Shown piece after piece: positions 56,169 to 64,000 of a stretch of DNA of 64,000 bases (position 1 is its first letter; each line of letters opens with the position of its first letter). The notes beneath the pieces are model-generated. The model was not told the DNA's origin, did not search any database, and saw only the letters and a program-made list of their open reading frames with translations. Origin of the DNA: CBDDCQ01 sp965226285. Lineage in GTDB: Bacteria; Bacteroidota; Bacteroidia; Flavobacteriales; Ichthyobacteriaceae. Location: positions 1-64,000 of the forward strand of contig CBDDCQ010000001.1 of assembly GCA_965226285.1 (NCBI GenBank), read 5' to 3'. Made by a program: the position numbers and the translations under genes.

Positions 56169-59100
56169 TCGTAATTTCAAACTGTGCATTTCTAATAGTA
56201 GCATCTTCTTTAGTATGATGCTCTAATACAATGGTGAGCGTGAGCGTACCCGCTTTGGTATAACTCGTAATTTTAGCCGCTCTACCGCTCCCTGAAACCC
56301 GCGCACTTGTACCGTTTGTATGAGTAATGGTAACGGTTTTAATGGTGTATCCATCCTTACCACTGCCCGTAACGCCTGTTAATAGATCGGCATTGGTAAT
56401 TTCTCCGCCACTGCTAAACGCCTTCCTTTGCTTCGTCCAAGTTAAAAGCGGTGCTGACGCCTTCGTAATTTCAAACTGTGCATTTCTAAGGGTTACATCC
56501 CTTTTGGTATCGTGTACTAACACAAGGGTAAGCGTAAGCGTACCCGCTTTGGTATAACTCATAATTTTAGCAGCCCTGCCGCTCCCTGAAACAGTCGCAC
56601 TGGTCATGCCACCATAATCACTAATGGTAACGGTTTTAATGGTGTATCCATTCTTACCACTGCCCGTAACACCTGCTAATAGATCGGCATTGGTAATTTC
56701 TCCGCCTCTACTGTAAGCCTTCGTTTGCTTGGTCCAAGTTAAACTTTCCGCACCGCCCTTTATAATTTCAAATTGTGCATTTCTAAGGGTTACATCGTTT
56801 TTAGTATCGTGTGCTAACACAAGGGTGAGCGTAAGCGTACCAATTTTGAGATAACTCGTAATTTTAGCTGCTCTGCCGCTCCCTGAAACCCGCGCACTGG
56901 TCATGCCACCATAATCACTAATCGTAACGGTTTTAATGGTGTATCCATTCTTACCACTGCCCGTAACGCCTGCTAATAGATCGGCATTGGTAATTTCGCC
57001 ACTACTGCTAAACGGCTTCGTTTGCTTCGTCCAACTTAAACTTTCCGCACTACCCTTCGTAATCTCAAACTGTGCATTGCTAAGGGTTACATCCCTTTTG
57101 GTATCGTGTACTAACACAAGGGTAAGCGTAAACGTACCTATTTTGGTATAACTCGTAATTTTAGCCGAAGTACCGCTCCCTGAAACCCTCGCACCTGTAC
57201 CGTTTTTATTGGTAATGTTAACGGTTTTAAGGGTGTATCCATTCTTACCACTGCCTGTAACGCCTGCTAATAGATCGGCATTGGTAATTTCGCCACCACT
57301 GCTAAACGGCTTCCTTTGCTTCGTCCAAGTTAAAAGCGGTGCTGACGCCTTCGTAATTTCAAACGCCCCACCAGTGATGTTTTTATCCTCTTTGGTATCG
57401 TGTTCAAATACAATCGATAAAGTCAAAGTACCCGCCTTGGTATAACTGACGATCTTAGCTGAAGTACCATTACCTGAAACCCTTGCGCCTGTGTCTCCTG
57501 CATCACTTATGTTTACTGTTTTGATTCGATAGCCTGTTTTTGTACCGCTAAGACCGCTTAATAATGCTGCATTGCTTATCTCTCCTCCAACACTATAAAC
57601 CTTACTTTGTTTACGCCAACTCAAATCAACCGGTACGGGCATCTTTCTAATTTCAAACACTGCATTACTGAGCGTTTTTTCTGCTTTCGTAGCATGTTCA
57701 AGTACAAGCGTCAACGTCAAGATAGTGGCTTTGCCATAACTGACGATCTTAGCTGCAGTACCACTACCTGAAACAAGCGCACCACTGCCCCCTGAATCAC
57801 CCGTAATCTGTACTGATTTGATACGATAGCCGTCTTTTGTACCCCGCACACTGCCCAATAACTCTGTATTGCTTATCTCTCCTGCAGGACTGTAAACCTT
57901 GCTTTGTCTGCTCCAACTTAAAGGTACAGATACAGCTACACTGGTAAGTTCAAATTGTGCACCCGTTATGGTTTTATCTGCTTTCGTATCGTGTTCAAAT
58001 ACAAGGGTCAATGTCAAAATAGTAGCTTTGCTATAATTAACGATCTTAGCTCCAGTACCACCTCCTGAAACACGCGCACCACTACTTGAGGAATCATCCG
58101 TAATCTGTACTGATTTGATACGATAACCTACTTTTGAACCTTCCAGACCTAACAACAATTCAACGTTGCTTATCTCCTGACCAGAACGATACCTCTTCGT
58201 TTGTTTTATCCATCTTAAATTGGTAGGGGCAATCTTCTTTGTAATTTCAAATTGTGCATCCCTTATGGTTTTTTCTGCTTTGGTAGCGTGTTCAAATACA
58301 AGTGTCAACGTCAAGATAGTGGCTTTGCTATAATTAATGATCTTAGCACCAATACCACTTCCTGAAACACGCGCACCACTGCCCCCTGAATCATTCGTAA
58401 TCTGTACCGATTTTACACGATACCCCTCTTTTGGTCCCCATAGACCCCCTAATAATTCAACATTGCTTATCTCTCCACCCGAACCATAAACCTTGCTTTG
58501 TTTACGCCATCTTAAACCTCCTGATACAGCTCCACTGGTAATTTCAAACTCCGCATTACTTATCGTTACATCCAAATCGGATGTAGCATTGTGTTTTAAG
58601 TGCAACGAAGCCGTAAAAACGCCCGCACGATTAAATGCTAACCTTAGATTTGGTGCACTTCCATTGACCTTTACTATATCATTAGGATTCAGATTTGTGA
58701 TCTCTTTTAAAGTATAGCCACCCTTTTCACCTTTTACATGACTTAGAATTTCTGTAGCATTCAAATGCCCACCTTTTGTATATTCTTTGGTCAGTTTTTC
58801 AAAGGTCAATACCGGACGTAATATTTTTACCGTTACTGTATATTTTTTGCTATCTTTTCCATTTTCTGCGGTTACTGTAAACGATACTGGATTGCTCCAA
58901 TCTTTCACTGTCGTTGGGTCGGGTTTGATCGTTGCCTTTGCCGATAACTTTACCTTTGCCAATAAAGAACTTATATCCGCTGCGTAGGGTAACTCTATCA
59001 ATAAGGAGGTGCCGTTTAACTTGCCTTTATAAGTGCCCAATTCAAAGGAGATGATTGATGCGTCTTTGCTCTTTTCCAAAGGCTTATCTTCCTTATTACA

Positions 59101-59169
59101 ATTGATCATTAATGTAAAATGCAATATCAATGATAGTACACTAACAAAATTTTTCATTTTTTTATTCAT
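56119..59169 (-). pseudogene. Gene D, N-terminal part: DUF5018-like domain and nine beta-repeats
   Basis: 1016 codons. The signal peptide ends in LMINC (lipobox). It differs from A-C in having a DUF5018-like domain (about residues 30-115, IISFELGTYKG...FTVTAENGKDSKKYTV) before about nine beta-rich repeats of two subtypes (SGALVSGSG- and TGARVSGSG-containing). The frame is broken near 56165 by one extra C, just before the tenth repeat and the LRRs. Without the shift the protein would be about 1240 residues. Start ATG at 59169, or the methionine four codons later. Confidence 0.82.
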
Positions 59170-59622
59170 AATTTTTTAACTTTTTATTTTGAATATTTGA
59201 TTTAATACTTCGGATGCAAATTTATAACTAAAATATTAAATAAGAAACAAAAAAATAATTTTTTTCTCAAAACAAGTATAGAGAGTAATTGTTTTCATAA
59301 GGGCATCTTTATTTTGATTTCAATACTTTTAATTCCCAAACCTTAAAAATTACTACACGAACACTTCGTTAAAACTCGATAAAAAGTTATCGCAGTAAGT
59401 CGAATTTTTTTATAAATTCACATTCACTTTATTTTATCTTTTTGAAAACTGGTTTAGTGTTTACAATGTTACTGAACTTAACAAGTATTTTAACTCAACT
59501 AAACTCTGCTTGAATTCCTTGGAACGCTAAAACAAAGAAGTTTACTATTTTCATATATTAGAAATACCCTTTTCAAATCGTAATATTGTTTTTCTTGTAG
59601 AGTTTGGCTCATTGGTATTTCA
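59170..59622. other. Spacer between the SPFH gene and gene D
   Basis: 453 bases, AT-rich. Gene D's promoter lies at 59217-59224. The rest, including ACTTCGTTAAAACTCGATAAA, shows no gene or clear repeat. Confidence 0.5.
59217..59224 (-). promoter_or_regulatory. -7 element of gene D
   Basis: Minus strand TAAATTTG followed by CATCC, as in gene A, 48 bases before the start. Confidence 0.5.
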
Positions 59623-60600
59623 TTATTTTGGATTCAACATTTCCTTGATGCCACCCAACGAACTTAAAACGCCTGTAGCTTCAAATGGAATATAAACTGT
59701 TTTATTATCTTCCCCTGTAACCATCTCTTGTAAAGTTTCTATATATTTTGTAGCAATAAGATAATTAATAGGGTCTCCTTTTTCAGGGTCAATAGCTTGC
59801 GTAACCAGTTTTATTGCCTTTGCCTCAGCTTCAGCAATTTTAATTCTTGCCAAAGCTTGTCCCTCTGCCTTTAGAATTTCGGATTGTTTTTCCCCCTCTG
59901 CTTTCTTTATTTCACTTTCTCTAAACCCTTCTGCCTCGAGTATTTTAGATCTTTTTTGTCCCTCTGCCTCTAATACGGCTGCTCTTCTGTCTCGCTCTGC
60001 TCGCATTTGTTTCTCCATAGCTTCTTTAATGTCCTCAGGAGGATTAATATCTTGCAACTCTACGCGATTTACCTTTACACCCCATTTGTTTGTAGCTCCA
60101 TCTAATATAGTTCTAAGTTTAGAATTAATGGTATCTCTGGAACTCAAAGATTCGTCTAACTCCAATTCTCCTATTACATTCCTTAGTGTAGTTTGTGTTA
60201 GTTTTTCTATAGCATCTGGCAAATTTTCAATTTCATATATAGCTTTTACCGGATCCATAATTTGAAAATACAATAAAGCATTAATTTGAACATTTACATT
60301 ATCCTTTGTAATTACATTCTGTTTTGGAAAATCATATACTGTTTCTCTTAAATCTATTTTTAATTTTTGTCTGAAATACACCCGTTTTCCAACTGTTGTA
60401 TCTAATGAATATCTCCATGTTATAGACCTTGGTTTATCTACTATAGGCCATATAATATTAATTCCTGAAGTAAGCGTTTTACTATACCTACCAAGCCTTT
60501 CGATAATCATAACCTCGGATTGCTGTACGATCTTAAATCCTGATATAGCAAAAAAGAATACAAATAAAGCTATTGCTCCCGTAATAATAATAGGTCCCAT
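59623..60600 (-). CDS. SPFH/band 7 membrane protein (QmcA/paraslipin type)
   Basis: A 325-residue stomatin-like protein with one N-terminal membrane helix (residues 4-24), the SPFH domain (QQSEVMIIERLGRYSKTL, PKQNVITKDNV) and an Ala/Glu-rich coiled coil (AEGQKRSKILEAEG repeats). Such proteins assemble into large membrane-anchored cages linked to membrane organisation and protease control. It follows the NfeD gene by eight bases, the standard partner. Confidence 0.93.
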   Translation of the reverse strand: MGPIIITGAIALFVFFFAISGFKIVQQSEVMIIERLGRYSKTLTSGINIIWPIVDKPRSITWRYSLDTTVGKRVYFRQKLKIDLRETVYDFPKQNVITKDNVNVQINALLYFQIMDPVKAIYEIENLPDAIEKLTQTTLRNVIGELELDESLSSRDTINSKLRTILDGATNKWGVKVNRVELQDINPPEDIKEAMEKQMRAERDRRAAVLEAEGQKRSKILEAEGFRESEIKKAEGEKQSEILKAEGQALARIKIAEAEAKAIKLVTQAIDPEKGDPINYLIATKYIETLQEMVTGEDNKTVYIPFEATGVLSSLGGIKEMLNPK

Positions 60601-60608
60601 AATACAAT

Positions 60609-61064
60609 TTATTTTAAAGGTTTCACAAATAATACAATACTATCAATGGCAACAACTCTTACAACCGTTCCTTTACTAATGTTTTCATTTTTTTTAGATT
60701 TTGCTCTCCAGTCATCTCCATCTATTAATACCCTTCCTGTATCATTAAAAAAATTAATTTCTTGCGTGACTGTTCCCTCCCTATCTATCAAAGCATCCTG
60801 ATTCATTTTTATCCTACTTTTAGCACCATATCCATATTTCATAACTATAGGTTTGACCAAAAAGTAAATAAGACCTACTCCAAAAGAAAATACCAAGATT
60901 TGCCATTTGGTTTCGAATCCCCAATAGTTAAAAATTCCTGCAAATATCAAACCTATACCCACCGAACCCGAGATAAATCCGATAGTAAATATTTCAATAA
61001 TAAATGCGATTACGCCAAGTGCTATAAGAATATGCCATATTTCCCATGTTTGCCATGTTTCCAT
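60609..61064 (-). CDS. NfeD-family membrane protein
   Basis: A 151-residue NfeD1b-type protein: three closely spaced membrane segments (about residues 9-70) and a C-terminal OB-fold (EGTVTQEINFFNDTGRVLIDG to VVRVVAIDS). Works with the SPFH protein encoded just downstream. Confidence 0.92.
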   Translation of the reverse strand: METWQTWEIWHILIALGVIAFIIEIFTIGFISGSVGIGLIFAGIFNYWGFETKWQILVFSFGVGLIYFLVKPIVMKYGYGAKSRIKMNQDALIDREGTVTQEINFFNDTGRVLIDGDDWRAKSKKNENISKGTVVRVVAIDSIVLFVKPLK

Positions 61065-61212
61065 ATTTTAAAGTGTTCTTTTAGATTATTGTGCTACAAA
61101 ATTCTCCTATTCCCCATATTTTCTGTTAGGTAAGTTTTTAATTTAATAACTAACTATGCAAATATAATATTTTTTGTGAATTAGCGTATATCAAACTAAA
61201 GTATATTTTTAT

Positions 61213-61220
61213 TACATTTG
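61213..61220 (+). promoter_or_regulatory. icd -7 element
   Basis: TACATTTG, a full match to TAnnTTTG, 45 bases before the icd start at 61266. This also argues against the upstream ATG at 61218. Confidence 0.5.
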
Positions 61221-61265
61221 CTGCAAGTTACAATATTAAAAAATACAAATTACATAAAAATAGCA

Positions 61266-62510
61266 ATGAACAAGATAAAAGTGTACAATCCCGTAGTGGA
61301 ATTAGACGGTGATGAAATGACTAGGATTATTTGGCGGTTTATAAAGGATAAACTGATATTTCCTTATATAGATTTAGATTTAAAATATTATGATTTAGGG
61401 ATAGAAAAAAGAAATGAAACGAATGATCAAATTACAATAGATGCAGCCGAAGCTATTAAAAAATATAATGTAGGTATCAAATGTGCTACCATTACTCCTG
61501 ATGAAGATAGAGTAAAGGAGTTTAAACTCAAGCAAATGTGGCGTTCGCCTAATGGAACTATCCGTAATATTATAGGAGGTACGGTATTTAGAGAACCTAT
61601 CATTATGAAGAATGTACCTCGTTTAGTACCCGGTTGGACACAACCAATATGTATCGGTCGTCATGCTTTTGGAGACCAATACCGAGCTACAGATACATCG
61701 ATAGAAAAAAAAGGTAAACTTACGATGACCTTTACACCTGAGGATGGAGGTGAGTCTCAAATTTGGGAAGTGTATCATTTTGACGGAAAGGGAATAGCTT
61801 TGAGTATGTACAATACTGATGAGTCTATTTACGGATTTGCTCGTTCGTGTTTTAATATGGCTATTAAAAAAGGTTGGCCACTTTATATGTCTACTAAAAA
61901 TACTATCCTCAAAAAATACGATGGTAGATTCAAAGATATATTCGAAGAGGTATATCAGAATGAATACAAAGCAAAAATGGACGAAATGGGGATCATCTAT
62001 GAACATAGACTTATAGACGATATGGTAGCAGCTTGTATGAAGTGGAACGGAGGGTATGTATGGGCTTGCAAGAATTATGATGGAGATGTACAGTCCGATA
62101 CAGTAGCGCAAGGGTTTGGCTCATTGGGATTAATGACTTCTGTGCTCATGACACCCGATGGAAAAACAGTAGAAGCAGAAGCAGCTCACGGAACGGTAAC
62201 TAGACACTATCGTCAGCACCAGAAAGGCAAGGCAACTTCTACAAATCCTATTGCCTCTATATTCGCTTGGACTAGAGGACTTACACATAGAGGAAAATTA
62301 GATGGTAATCAAGAATTAATAAACTTTTGTGAAACTCTTGAAAACGTCTGTACAGATACTGTAGAATCTGGAAAAATGACTAAAGATTTAGCACTCATTA
62401 TACACGGAGATAAAATGACTGATAAAGATTACCTTACCACAGAGGAATTTTTATCCGCTTTAGATGAAAACTTAAAAAAGAGGTTAGTAGCGTTCTTACA
62501 AGAATTATAA
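61266..62510 (+). CDS. icd: NADP-dependent isocitrate dehydrogenase (eukaryote-like type)
   Basis: Oxidative decarboxylation of isocitrate to 2-oxoglutarate in the TCA cycle. The ATG at 61266 gives 414 residues starting MNKIKVYNPVVELDGDEMT; the ORF's earlier ATG at 61218 falls in the promoter. Motifs: substrate-binding RSPNGTIRNI, VPGWTQPICIGRHAFGDQYR, and AAHGTVTRHYR with TSTNPIASIFAW. Length and motifs match the dimeric eukaryote-type NADP enzyme rather than the E. coli type. Confidence 0.94.
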   Translation: MNKIKVYNPVVELDGDEMTRIIWRFIKDKLIFPYIDLDLKYYDLGIEKRNETNDQITIDAAEAIKKYNVGIKCATITPDEDRVKEFKLKQMWRSPNGTIRNIIGGTVFREPIIMKNVPRLVPGWTQPICIGRHAFGDQYRATDTSIEKKGKLTMTFTPEDGGESQIWEVYHFDGKGIALSMYNTDESIYGFARSCFNMAIKKGWPLYMSTKNTILKKYDGRFKDIFEEVYQNEYKAKMDEMGIIYEHRLIDDMVAACMKWNGGYVWACKNYDGDVQSDTVAQGFGSLGLMTSVLMTPDGKTVEAEAAHGTVTRHYRQHQKGKATSTNPIASIFAWTRGLTHRGKLDGNQELINFCETLENVCTDTVESGKMTKDLALIIHGDKMTDKDYLTTEEFLSALDENLKKRLVAFLQEL

Positions 62511-62524
62511 AACTCTTAATAGTG

Positions 62525-62559
62525 AATGTCTTAATTTTTCAAAAAAAAATTAGGACATT
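62525..62559. terminator. Hairpin between icd and rdgB
   Basis: AATGTCTTAATTTTT (62525-62539) pairs with AAAAATTAGGACATT (62545-62559) with one G-U. A long AT-rich stem without a strong trailing T-run. Confidence 0.4.
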
Positions 62560-62575
62560 GTAGAATTACAATACT

Positions 62576-63154
62576 ATGAAACTCGTGTTTGCTACTCACA
62601 ATCAGAATAAATTAAAGGAACTTAAAAAAATGCTTCCTAGCTGCGTTGAAATATTGAGTTTAACAGATATAGGATGTAATGATGAAATTCCAGAAACAGC
62701 AAATACTTTAAAAGAAAATGCCTCTATCAAATCTAAATATATCAATCAAAAGTATAAAATAAATTGTTTTTCGGATGATACGGGTTTAGAAGTCGAAGCC
62801 TTGGATAATGCTCCAGGAGTATATTCTGCCAGATATGCAGGAGAGCATCACAATGCTAATGACAATATAGAAAAATTACTAAGTAAGATGCAATTTATAG
62901 AGAACCGAAAAGCTCGATTTAGAACCATTATATCTCTTATTTTGGATGGTAAGGAATACTCATTCGAAGGCATCTGTAATGGAGCTATTACCCATAAAAA
63001 ATGTGGTAAAAAGGGTTTTGGTTACGATCCTATATTCAAACCACAAGGAATGGATAAAACTTTTGCCCAAATGAATACAAAAGAAAAAGGAAAAATAAGC
63101 CATAGAGGAAAAGCGATAGAACAATTATTATATTTCTTATCTGAATGCAAGTAA
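62576..63154 (+). CDS. rdgB: XTP/dITP diphosphatase (RdgB/HAM1)
   Basis: House-cleaning pyrophosphatase that removes non-canonical purine nucleotides. 192 residues with FATHNQNKLKEL at the start, FSDDTGLEVEALDNAPGVYSAR and KKGFGYDPIF near the end. Full length. Confidence 0.95.
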   Translation: MKLVFATHNQNKLKELKKMLPSCVEILSLTDIGCNDEIPETANTLKENASIKSKYINQKYKINCFSDDTGLEVEALDNAPGVYSARYAGEHHNANDNIEKLLSKMQFIENRKARFRTIISLILDGKEYSFEGICNGAITHKKCGKKGFGYDPIFKPQGMDKTFAQMNTKEKGKISHRGKAIEQLLYFLSECK

Positions 63155-63528
63155 AGGAAGTAATTCTATACTAACTTAACGATAATAGTACTTTAAACAA
63201 AGTATAAACCTTTTTTAAACACAATTTTTTCATAGCTCTAAATAATTTAAAACAAATGCCTTTTGATGGTATTATTTTAGAATAGAAGCATCAAATACTT
63301 GCTCATGATTATCAAAAAGCCCTTATCTCTTTGACCGCTATTGTGCGCGTAGTTTATTTTTTAACTTATAAGACCATTGCAATATAATTTATTAAAAATG
63401 GGTAATAAATAGATATTACAATTTATACTTTTTTTACTTTTTTCTTGGTTATTAAAAAATTGGTTATTAAAAAAATTGTGCATATTTGCATGTTGGCATT
63501 CATTCAATTGAATTTAAAACTTGATGAA
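63155..63528. other. Intergenic region before the repeat-bearing outer-membrane gene
   Basis: 374 bases, AT-rich. CATATTTG at 63481-63488 is one base off the TAnnTTTG consensus and is placed correctly, 41 bases before the ATG at 63529. Nothing else recognised. Confidence 0.5.
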
Positions 63529-64000
63529 ATGAGAACAAGCAGATTTATTAATCCAAGTGATTTTAAGAAAAAAGTACTAATCCTTTTAACATTACTTTTC
63601 TTGACGTCCTATTCAATTTATGCACAAGGACAATTACAACTCAATGAAAGACAATTACAACTCAATGAAGGACAATTACAACTCAATGAAGGACAATTAC
63701 AACTCAATGAAGGACAATTACAACTCAATGAAGGACAATTACAACTCAATGAAGGACAATTACAACTCAATGGAGGTCTAGGTTTTTTCGGTTTCGTGGG
63801 TATAGCTGTTTATGCTGGATTGGACTATGGTCTTCACTCTGATATAACTGTTGGCTGGGAGTTGTCTTATATACGTTTATTATTGTTAGACCACATTTTT
63901 GGATTTGAATACAATCACAGTATTATAGGTATTTCCGCTAATGGTAATTATCACTTCAATACGTTGCTTGATATCCCATCAAACTGGGATTTGTATGCAG
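63529..64000 (+). CDS. Outer-membrane beta-barrel protein with heptapeptide repeats (3' end cut by window edge)
   Basis: The frame from the ATG at 63529 is open to the window end (157 codons). It has a signal peptide (cleavage likely after SIYA), then seven copies of the heptapeptide GQLQLNE (first followed by a variant RQLQLNE; last ends NG), encoded by a 21-base tandem repeat at 63628-63774. A Gly-rich barrel-like region follows (GGLGFFGFVGIAVYAGLDYG, ITVGWELSYIRL, NYHFNTLLDIPSNWDLYA), which resembles small Bacteroidetes porin-like proteins. The repeat sits at the mature N-terminus and would be in-frame variable. No stop codon is seen, so total length is unknown. Confidence 0.75.
   Translation, partial: MRTSRFINPSDFKKKVLILLTLLFLTSYSIYAQGQLQLNERQLQLNEGQLQLNEGQLQLNEGQLQLNEGQLQLNEGQLQLNGGLGFFGFVGIAVYAGLDYGLHSDITVGWELSYIRLLLLDHIFGFEYNHSIIGISANGNYHFNTLLDIPSNWDLYA
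63628..63774 (+). repeat. Seven tandem copies of a 21-base unit
   Basis: Unit GGACAATTACAACTCAATGA plus one A. Copies 3-6 are identical; copy 2 begins AGA and the last ends GGA. In frame with the host gene. Confidence 0.95.

Overview
The window is AT-rich (about one third G+C by eye) and reads as a chromosome segment from a Flavobacteriia-type member of the Bacteroidota. The evidence is a 286-residue RpoD of the Bacteroidetes type, a relA/spoT - fur - purA cluster with the flavobacterial form of Fur that lacks the CxxC zinc site, promoters of the TTG-N17/23-TAnnTTTG kind, and lipoproteins with Bacteroidetes-style signal peptides. A fish-pathogen-like genus such as Ichthyobacterium would fit, but that is recollection and not something the sequence proves.

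Layout. 1-6.8 kb is housekeeping: end of gltX, a Rieske-like lipoprotein, rpoD, relA/spoT, fur, purA. 6.9-9.8 kb is an inserted two-gene module on the minus strand: a minimal UvrD-like helicase followed by an unknown 606-residue protein. 9.9-11.0 kb is a small BspA-type leucine-rich-repeat (LRR) lipoprotein. 11.1-18.9 kb holds a Tat-exported GH109-like glycosidase, an S9 oligopeptidase, a dihydroorotase-like protein without metal-binding histidines, a sensor kinase, a gamma-carbonic-anhydrase-like protein and lpxK. 19.0-22.9 kb is bracketed by 18-bp inverted repeats and an 8-bp direct repeat and carries a frameshifted surface lipoprotein whose last 180 bp jump to about 59% G+C. 23.0-32.1 kb is two housekeeping clusters: fabD-glmM-cmk-miaA on plus, and hydrolase-engB-rfbA-yicC-gmk-gpmI on minus. 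32.4-36.9 kb has an ankyrin remnant, a frameshifted TonB-dependent receptor and a LytS/LytTR two-component pair, then tRNA-Gly and tRNA-Tyr. 37.3-40.1 kb is a Pif1-like helicase fused to Sel1 repeats and cut by a stop codon. 40.4-43.9 kb is a DUF3108 protein, a small membrane protein, dnaJ, grpE, a decayed membrane-protein gene and a HAD-like protein. 44.2-59.2 kb is an array of four large paralogous repeat lipoprotein genes (here called A-D), of which only B is intact. 59.6-63.2 kb is an SPFH/NfeD pair, icd and rdgB. A repeat-bearing outer-membrane protein gene runs off the right edge.

How it fits together. The core genes are ordinary. The interesting biology is the cell-surface repertoire. 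Six lipoprotein loci share a lipobox leader and a roughly 95-100-residue beta-rich repeat, ending either in LRRs or in a FISUMP domain. They show tandem in-frame repeats, frameshifts, a G8 tract near one start codon, shared promoters and 5' leaders, and palindromic repeats at their 3' ends. Together this looks like a surface-antigen system that diversifies by recombination and slippage. One member also has a 3' end compatible with a diversity-generating-retroelement target, although no reverse transcriptase or template repeat is in the window. Frameshifts concentrated in repeats could also be assembly errors, and both readings are kept open below.
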